DNA from: an uncultured Desulfovibrio sp.
GTDB taxonomy: Bacteria > Desulfobacterota > Desulfovibrionia > Desulfovibrionales > Desulfovibrionaceae
Reading direction: 5' to 3'
DNA length: 64,000 bases
Assembly (NCBI GenBank): GCA_934546745.1
Contig: CAKTDV010000004.1
Coordinates: 105,265 to 169,264, forward strand
The notes under the pieces were generated by a model. It worked only from the letters and a program-made list of their open reading frames with translations, ran no database searches and was not told where the DNA came from. A program made the position numbers and the translations under genes. Shown here piece by piece: positions 59,808 to 64,000 of the stretch. The stretch's first letter is position 1. Each line of letters opens with the position of its first letter.

Positions 59808-60947
59808 TCATACCTTGGAAGCCCACGTGGCAAGGGTTTCTTCCAAGTCCAGCAGGTTTTTGCCGCTCAGTACGCGGATGCGGAGTTCCTTGGCCCGCTT
59901 CAGTTCCTTGTCGTTCAGTGGCAATACCGAACAGATGGCAGATGTTGCGAACAGTCCCCCCAGTCTGTCGTGCAGGGAGTCCGCCTTGTAGAGGACGGAG
60001 TTTGCCTTGTTGCTATCAGACAGGGCGGCGGTTTTGCATTCGATGACGAACAGGCGGTTGCGGACGCTGAACAGCGCGTCCAGTTCATTATGAACACCAT
60101 TCTTTTCGACTTCCACCGAGGCGTCCCAGGATGTGATGCGTTTGTCGCTGTGCATTTTGTACAGGATCATGCGCACATACTCCTCAAACCAGAGGCCATT
60201 GCACCACTGGCGCGCCGCCTCACTGGGAAAATGGATATAGCCATTGCCATAGTCCAGCATACCCGCCTTATGGCAACGTTCCCGCAAGCGGCGCCATGCG
60301 GGGGAGGGTGTCGCCCTGTCTTCCGCGAGCCTCTCCGGTCCCTGCGCTCCTTGGGCGCAGCCGTTGAGGGCTTTCAGGGCGCGTGCGGCTTCACGGCCGT
60401 TGGTGGCGCAGAGCAGTTCCACCAGGGCGCGCAACTGTTCGTGGCGTTCCCTCGGAACGGCGCCCCGCGTCTTGCGTGTGACACTGTAGCCTCCAGCGGC
60501 CAGCAGGCCGGGCACGTCCAACAGATCCGGCAGGGGCAGAGACTCCCAGCGCCGCTTCGGCGGCATCCAGACAATCTTATCCGTTCCCGTATCCACATAA
60601 AAAGTTGGCACGTCAGAGGCGTAGGCCCATTCCGCCGCGGCCAGCGTCATGAGCTTGGTGCCACCGGTGAGATTGAGGGCGATGCTTTCCTCGCGGCATG
60701 TGCCGCGCACAATGTCCAGAACGTTGAAGATCGCCTCCTGCCCGGTATCGTGCAATACATGCTCCTGATAGCGCCGTCCCCGGTTTTCCAGCGCTTCTTT
60801 CAGAATACGGCTCTTGTCTTTCATTTTCAGCGTTACGATGCCGTGTACGCAGGCAGGTTCCGCGCCTGGCTGGATTGCGGCCAGTATTGTTGGCACTAAC
60901 TGGTCGGATACAAAAGAAATCTGGTGCCTGCAATGGGGAAAGGGCAT
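59808..60947 (-). CDS. Card1/Can2-like CARF PD-(D/E)xK nuclease
   Basis: 379-aa DUF1887-type effector. N-terminal CARF domain with LNLTGGTKLMTLAAAEWA (residues 91-108). A linker winged helix (about 150-245) follows, then a C-terminal restriction-like nuclease: Glu-255/256 in GLWFEEYVRM, Asp-290 in HNELDALFSV and Glu-303/Lys-305 in FVIECKTAAL, the full E-D-ExK set. Card1 is known to cut ssDNA and ssRNA when bound to cA4. Start at 60947 with GGAGG. First gene of the leftward operon, behind an AT-rich promoter. Confidence 0.88.
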   Translation of the reverse strand: MPFPHCRHQISFVSDQLVPTILAAIQPGAEPACVHGIVTLKMKDKSRILKEALENRGRRYQEHVLHDTGQEAIFNVLDIVRGTCREESIALNLTGGTKLMTLAAAEWAYASDVPTFYVDTGTDKIVWMPPKRRWESLPLPDLLDVPGLLAAGGYSVTRKTRGAVPRERHEQLRALVELLCATNGREAARALKALNGCAQGAQGPERLAEDRATPSPAWRRLRERCHKAGMLDYGNGYIHFPSEAARQWCNGLWFEEYVRMILYKMHSDKRITSWDASVEVEKNGVHNELDALFSVRNRLFVIECKTAALSDSNKANSVLYKADSLHDRLGGLFATSAICSVLPLNDKELKRAKELRIRVLSGKNLLDLEETLATWASKV

Positions 60948-61001
60948 ACGGCCTCCAGGGGCGTTTCAGACAATGGCGATTTTCTGTATTTTATATAATA
61001 A

Positions 61002-61030
61002 TTTTTATATTGTATTGTACATTTTGTCAA
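61002..61030 (-). promoter_or_regulatory. Candidate promoter of the CARF operon
   Basis: On the minus strand TTGACA (61025-61030), then either TAAAAA with a 17-bp spacer or TATAAA with a 15-bp spacer, in an AT-rich stretch about 60 bp before the Card1-like start. Confidence 0.5.
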
Positions 61031-61155
61031 TATTTTTCTGTATGGATGAAATCGCTTTGTGATACCCGCGCAAAAGCGCGGATTATAAGCCGCATCGGCC
61101 ATATCCAGAAAGGAAATTGGGGAGACCGCAAATCGCTGGGCGGCGGATGACACTA

Positions 61156-61479
61156 TTACAACAATCCCAAAACAGCTTTCAGGGATTCATTCAGCAAAGC
61201 CATATCTTCTGATGAAAGGTCGCATATTTTACGACCGAACCGTCTCTTGTCTGCCGCGCAGAGTTGGTCGCATACCGCGACAGATGTTTTTCCGGCGGAA
61301 GGAAGAGGAATGACAATGGGAGGACGGGGCTTTGCCGATGTGGACAACGGCACCACGACAACGGTTCCCCTGGCTCTGTTCAGGGCATTGACCGTAAGGA
61401 TCACGGCTGGCCGGCACTTCTGGATTTCCATTCCCTCGGACGGATCAAAATTGACCCACCAAACCTCACCGCGCCGCAT
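61156..61479 (-). CDS. MazF/PemK-family toxin
   Basis: 107-aa endoribonuclease toxin; start MRRGEVWWVNFDPSEGMEIQ at 61479, with RRGEVWWVNFDP the family N-terminal signature. KCRPAVILTVNALNRARGTV with VVVPLSTS follows, and VAVCDQLCAADKRRF carries the usual region after the core barrel. The start lies inside the antitoxin gene (14-bp overlap), as expected for coupled translation. Confidence 0.93.
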   Translation of the reverse strand: MRRGEVWWVNFDPSEGMEIQKCRPAVILTVNALNRARGTVVVVPLSTSAKPRPPIVIPLPSAGKTSVAVCDQLCAADKRRFGRKICDLSSEDMALLNESLKAVLGLL

Positions 61480-61726
61480 CGACGCCCCCTCCGCTCTCTT
61501 CCTGGCCGCGAATGCCGTCAGCAATCAGTCCTTCACGCCACTCGCGCATTTCCGCGTTCAACGCGGCATCCCGCTCAACCTCAAGAGCCAGAAGATACAA
61601 GGGATCCTCGTCTTCGGGCAGGGCCTGCTCCATCAGCTTCGCCACAAAGGCGCTGCGCTGTCTGGGAGGAACCGCCTGCCTGAACCGTGCGGCCAGAGAA
61701 TCGGGAATATGAAAAAGCATTTGCAT
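61466..61726 (-). CDS. Antitoxin of the MazF-like toxin
   Basis: 86-aa protein with an N-terminal ribbon-helix-helix-like segment (MLFHIPDSLAARFRQAVPPR and SAFVAKLMEQAL) and an acidic C-terminal tail that would wrap the toxin. It is first in the pair and has a perfect 30-bp palindrome 14 bp upstream, suited to autorepression. Confidence 0.85.
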   Translation of the reverse strand: MQMLFHIPDSLAARFRQAVPPRQRSAFVAKLMEQALPEDEDPLYLLALEVERDAALNAEMREWREGLIADGIRGQEESGGGVDAAR

Positions 61727-61740
61727 TACTGTTCTCCTTT

Positions 61741-61770
61741 TTTGATATTAATATTAATATTAATATCAAA
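61741..61770. promoter_or_regulatory. Perfect 30-bp palindrome, likely operator of the MazEF-like pair
   Basis: Half-site TTTGATATTAATATT followed by its exact complement. It is also four overlapping copies of ATATTA-type steps, fully AT apart from one G/C per arm, and sits where the antitoxin promoter must be. Confidence 0.75.
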
Positions 61771-61780
61771 AGTCAACACA

Positions 61781-61903
61781 ATGGAGGGCCGTCATGGGAT
61801 CACGGTCGACGGCATCTCCCCCGACGACGCGCTGTGTATCGGCAAGGCCAACGCCGTGGGCACGGCCATCACGTCCCTGCCCTTGGTCTTAATCCCTTTA
61901 TGA
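61781..61903 (+). pseudogene. Truncated frame running into the isolated CRISPR repeat
   Basis: 40-codon frame starting MEGRHGITVDGISPDDALCI and reading KANAVGTAITSLP before it enters the repeat, which supplies the last six residues and the stop. The composition looks like a real protein start cut off by the repeat. Family not recognised. Confidence 0.3.
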
Positions 61904-61920
61904 ATCAGGTCTATTTGTAC
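61886..61920. CRISPR. Isolated CRISPR repeat, detached from the array
   Basis: A 35-bp copy identical to the array repeat (starts GTCTTAATCCC, ends CTATTTGTAC), 1,051 bp to the left of the first array repeat. There is no further repeat on either side within that distance. Confidence 0.97.
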
Positions 61921-62051
61921 GTTTCGAGGTCATGCCGCTACCAGAGGATGCGGGCAAGCAGGTACCGGGCAAGCATTTTGTAAGGAATCATAATCGACTT
62001 CGTTTGTAACTTTAAGATTGATAAATGAGAAACTGTTAGTTATAAATTGTC

Positions 62052-62306
62052 ATGTACACCATCAAATACACTCCACAGGCCACCAAGGCCATCAAAAAGG
62101 CTCCGGCCAGCATAGCCAGGCGGCTGATTGCCGCCATCAGGGAACTTGCCGCAGCCCCCTATGCCATGCCCGGCGTCAAGAAGCTTAAAGGAACTGAGGG
62201 GTACCGACTTCGCGTAGGCGATTGGCGTATCATCTATGCCATACATGACGACATTCTCATGATCTGGATTTTGGATGCGGGACACAGAAAGGAGATTTAC
62301 CGATGA
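62052..62306 (+). CDS. RelE/ParE-family toxin
   Basis: 84-aa toxin. MYTIKYTPQATKAIKKAPAS, PYAMPGVKKLKGTEGYRLRV and GDWRIIYAIHDDILMIWILD, then AGHRKEIYR, are the RelE/ParE barrel signature. Unusually for many type II pairs the toxin gene is first; the antitoxin follows with a 4-bp overlap. Preceded by about 70 bp of AT-rich DNA that could hold the promoter. Confidence 0.93.
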   Translation: MYTIKYTPQATKAIKKAPASIARRLIAAIRELAAAPYAMPGVKKLKGTEGYRLRVGDWRIIYAIHDDILMIWILDAGHRKEIYR

Positions 62307-62674
62307 ACGTGCAGATTATCGAGCAATACGGCAAACCAGCCTTTGCCGTGCTGCCTATTGAAGAATATAACAAGATCCGGGAACTTCTTGAAGATGCCGG
62401 GGATGCGGCGGCATATAACCGTATTGCGGCGGATATCGAATCCGGCAGGGAAGAACTTTTCCCCCAGGAACTTGTGGACGCGCTTGTTGAAGGGCAATCT
62501 CCTGTCCGCCTCTTTCGCGAGTTTCGCCGCATGACGCCCGCGCAACTTGCCGAGAAATGCGGTGTTTCCCCTGCACACATCTATCAGATAGAAAGCGGCA
62601 AGCGTTCCATGTCCGTCGCCCTGTTGAGGAAACTTGTTCAGGTGCTGGACGTTGACGCGGATCTGCTCATCTAG
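62303..62674 (+). CDS. Antitoxin with Phd/YefM-like N-terminus and XRE HTH
   Basis: 123-aa protein. N-terminal MNVQIIEQYGKPAFAVLPIE with YNKIRELLED resembles the Phd/YefM fold (prediction of small-domain antitoxins). The C-terminal XRE helix-turn-helix is MTPAQLAEKCGVSPAHIYQI and SGKRSMSVALLRKLVQVLDV. So it can both neutralise the RelE-like toxin and bind DNA. Coupled to the toxin. Confidence 0.88.
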   Translation: MNVQIIEQYGKPAFAVLPIEEYNKIRELLEDAGDAAAYNRIAADIESGREELFPQELVDALVEGQSPVRLFREFRRMTPAQLAEKCGVSPAHIYQIESGKRSMSVALLRKLVQVLDVDADLLI

Positions 62675-62682
62675 CCCCCTGA

Positions 62683-62971
62683 CTACCCGCGATCCATCCA
62701 ACTCCCGCCCCCAACGCCAAACCGTTGCGCCAGAGACGGCCCGCCGATGCCGTCAGACGCCGCATCCCGCGCCCGGCGCGCCACTTCCTCATCATAGTTG
62801 AAAGCATCGGGCAGGACGCCCAGACGCACGGCAAAGGCCGCCAGCGTCTCGCGGCTCAGCATGTCCTTGTCGTAGAGCTGTGTCAGACAGTCGAGACTGG
62901 CCGTATCGGCGTAGTCATCGTTGCCCTGCGCGGACGGCCCGTCTTCCATGCCCTGCCAGTGCGCCACCAGC
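62683..62971 (-). pseudogene. 3' fragment of a possible phage gene, cut at the first array repeat
   Basis: Minus-strand frame that emerges straight from the CRISPR repeat, LVAHWQGMEDGPSAQGND, and runs about 95 codons to a normal stop. YDKDMLSRETLAAFAVRLGV and FNYDEEVARRARDAASDG resemble the C-terminal part of phage portal-type proteins, but I am not certain. It has no start of its own. Codon style is GC-rich, unlike the neighbouring repeats. Confidence 0.45.
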
Positions 62972-64000
62972 GTCTTAATCCCTTTATGAATCAGGTCTAT
63001 TTGTACTCTGATAACTTAACCCATTAAAAGATAAGGGGATTATCTCGTCTTAATCCCTTTATGAATCAGGTCTATTTGTACACAATTTTTTTGTGCTTGA
63101 TACCGAAGAGCGTTTCGACGTCTTAATCCCTTTATGAATCAGGTCTATTTGTACTCGATCTGTCTTCGGTGTCATTCGGAGACGTGCCGAATTTGTCTTA
63201 ATCCCTTTATGAATCAGGTCTATTTGTACCGCGCTATCTCTCAACTGAAACCTGCTGGTACGAACTCTGGTCTTAATCCCTTTATGAATCAGGTCTATTT
63301 GTACATGCCCTTCGGCTCACGATGTCCCGGAGCGGGACGCGCGCCGCGTCTTAATCCCTTTATGAATCAGGTCTATTTGTACACAATTGGAGATGTATTC
63401 TTCCGGTGTCGTGTCAGCGTGTCTTAATCCCTTTATGAATCAGGTCTATTTGTACAGTCTTGCGCGCCTTGGCTATCGGTTTCAAATATGCCAGCGTCTT
63501 AATCCCTTTATGAATCAGGTCTATTTGTACGTGTGGGTCCCGGCGCTTGAAAAGCCAGCCCGCCGCTGGTCTTAATCCCTTTATGAATCAGGTCTATTTG
63601 TACACCACAGATAAAACTACATACAAGCTTCAGGCCAGGTGTCTTAATCCCTTTATGAATCAGGTCTATTTGTACAAAGTGCGCAAAAATGGCAACGCGG
63701 CTCTACCACATAGAGTCTTAATCCCTTTATGAATCAGGTCTATTTGTACCCTTTGCACACCTGAGCCGCTTCGTGACTGGACACCACGGGGTCTTAATCC
63801 CTTTATGAATCAGGTCTATTATATCAGCCTCCGCGTTTCGCTGAGGTGTCTTAATCCCTTTATGAATCAGGTCTATTTGTACATATCGCTTATGCGCGAC
63901 AGGTGCTTGCCCTCTTTAAGTCTGTCTTAATCCCTTTATGAATCAGGTCTATTTGTACGATGAAAAAACGGCGTATCGCCTGCGAACTTGGCCGGTCTTA
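62972..64000 (-). CRISPR. CRISPR array, 15 repeats visible, continues off the window
   Basis: 35-bp repeats start at 62972, 63047, 63120, 63195, 63270, 63348, 63421, 63496, 63569, 63641, 63715, 63791, 63848, 63924 and 63995 (cut by the window end). Spacers are 36-43 bp except one. The repeat begins GTCTTAATCCC on the plus strand, so its complement ends GGGATTAAGAC, like the 3' ends of repeats that give crRNA handles; I therefore infer leftward transcription with the leader beyond 64,000. All repeats but the twelfth are identical as far as visible. Short frames across the array are artefacts. Confidence 0.97.
63791..63847. repeat. Shortened twelfth repeat-spacer unit
   Basis: The repeat is intact for 30 bp to CAGGTCTATT, then the last five bases TGTAC are missing and only 27 bp remain before the next repeat. 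The unit is 57 bp instead of about 74, so one deletion spans the repeat-spacer junction. Confidence 0.93.

Noticed and set aside
63059..63732. Several 60-100-codon frames with repeating LNPFMNQVYLY or QIDLIHKGIKT
   Set aside because: They are the CRISPR repeat read as protein, because one frame of each strand has no stop in the repeat.
62972..64000. Spacer matches to genes inside this window
   Set aside because: Looked for by eye among the 14 spacers; none found, though a proper search of the full genome and phages is needed.

Overview
The window reads as chromosome of a sulfate-reducing Desulfovibrio-like bacterium (Desulfovibrionaceae). The best evidence is a complete dissimilatory sulfite reductase operon dsrA-dsrB-dsrD. 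Supporting it are the order dnaN-gyrB-gyrA with a possible dnaA remnant in front, polar-flagellum type motAB, and moderately high GC genes. No rRNA gene is present. Three tRNA genes are present (Asp, Val, Arg).

Region 1 (1 to about 15,500) is the transfer half of an integrative conjugative element. Almost every gene is on the minus strand. Read leftward the order is HTH/replication-like gene, traK, traL, a traM-like gene, trbB, trbC, trbD, trbE, trbJ, trbL, trbF, trbG, trbH, trbI and a virD4/traG coupling protein cut by the window start. This is the Ti-plasmid type order trbBCDEJKLFGHI. Three spots depart from it: a Com-type zinc-finger gene with a duplicated trbB end and a trbC-like fragment between trbB and trbC; a plus-strand lipoprotein gene in the place of trbK; and a convergent pair of AT-rich membrane-protein genes between trbL and trbF. 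The element edge (15,054-15,522) holds a candidate antisense small RNA and two hairpins, and it abuts the 3' end of tRNA-Asp, a plausible integration site.

Region 2 (15,500 to 57,700) is chromosomal backbone: a sigma-54 activator, larB, a phosphoesterase, an acetyltransferase, motAB behind a sigma-28 type promoter, cobQ, a methyltransferase, small enzymes, tRNA-Arg, an MFS exporter and an M23 peptidase. Next come the replication block (dnaN, gyrB, gyrA), purF, hisS, aspS, def-fmt, rsmB, and parB/parA with a parS-like site. Then a response regulator, a DsbA-like thioredoxin, an FMN riboswitch with ribB, an AMMECR1 protein, the dsr operon, and cell-wall proteins (RlpA, NlpC/P60).

Region 3 (57,800 to 64,000) is a defence island. 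A leftward operon encodes a Card1/Can2-like CARF nuclease, a Csm6-like CARF-HEPN ribonuclease and, 7 bp downstream, a stand-alone HD phosphohydrolase related to the C-terminal domain of CCA-adding enzyme. A MazEF-like toxin-antitoxin pair follows with a perfect 30-bp palindrome in front. Then come one isolated CRISPR repeat, a 1,051-bp insert with a RelE / Phd-XRE pair and a truncated possible phage gene, and a CRISPR array of 15 repeats that runs off the window. No cas10, cas6 or adaptation genes are inside the window, so the type III complex expected to feed the CARF effectors must lie elsewhere, perhaps just to the right.
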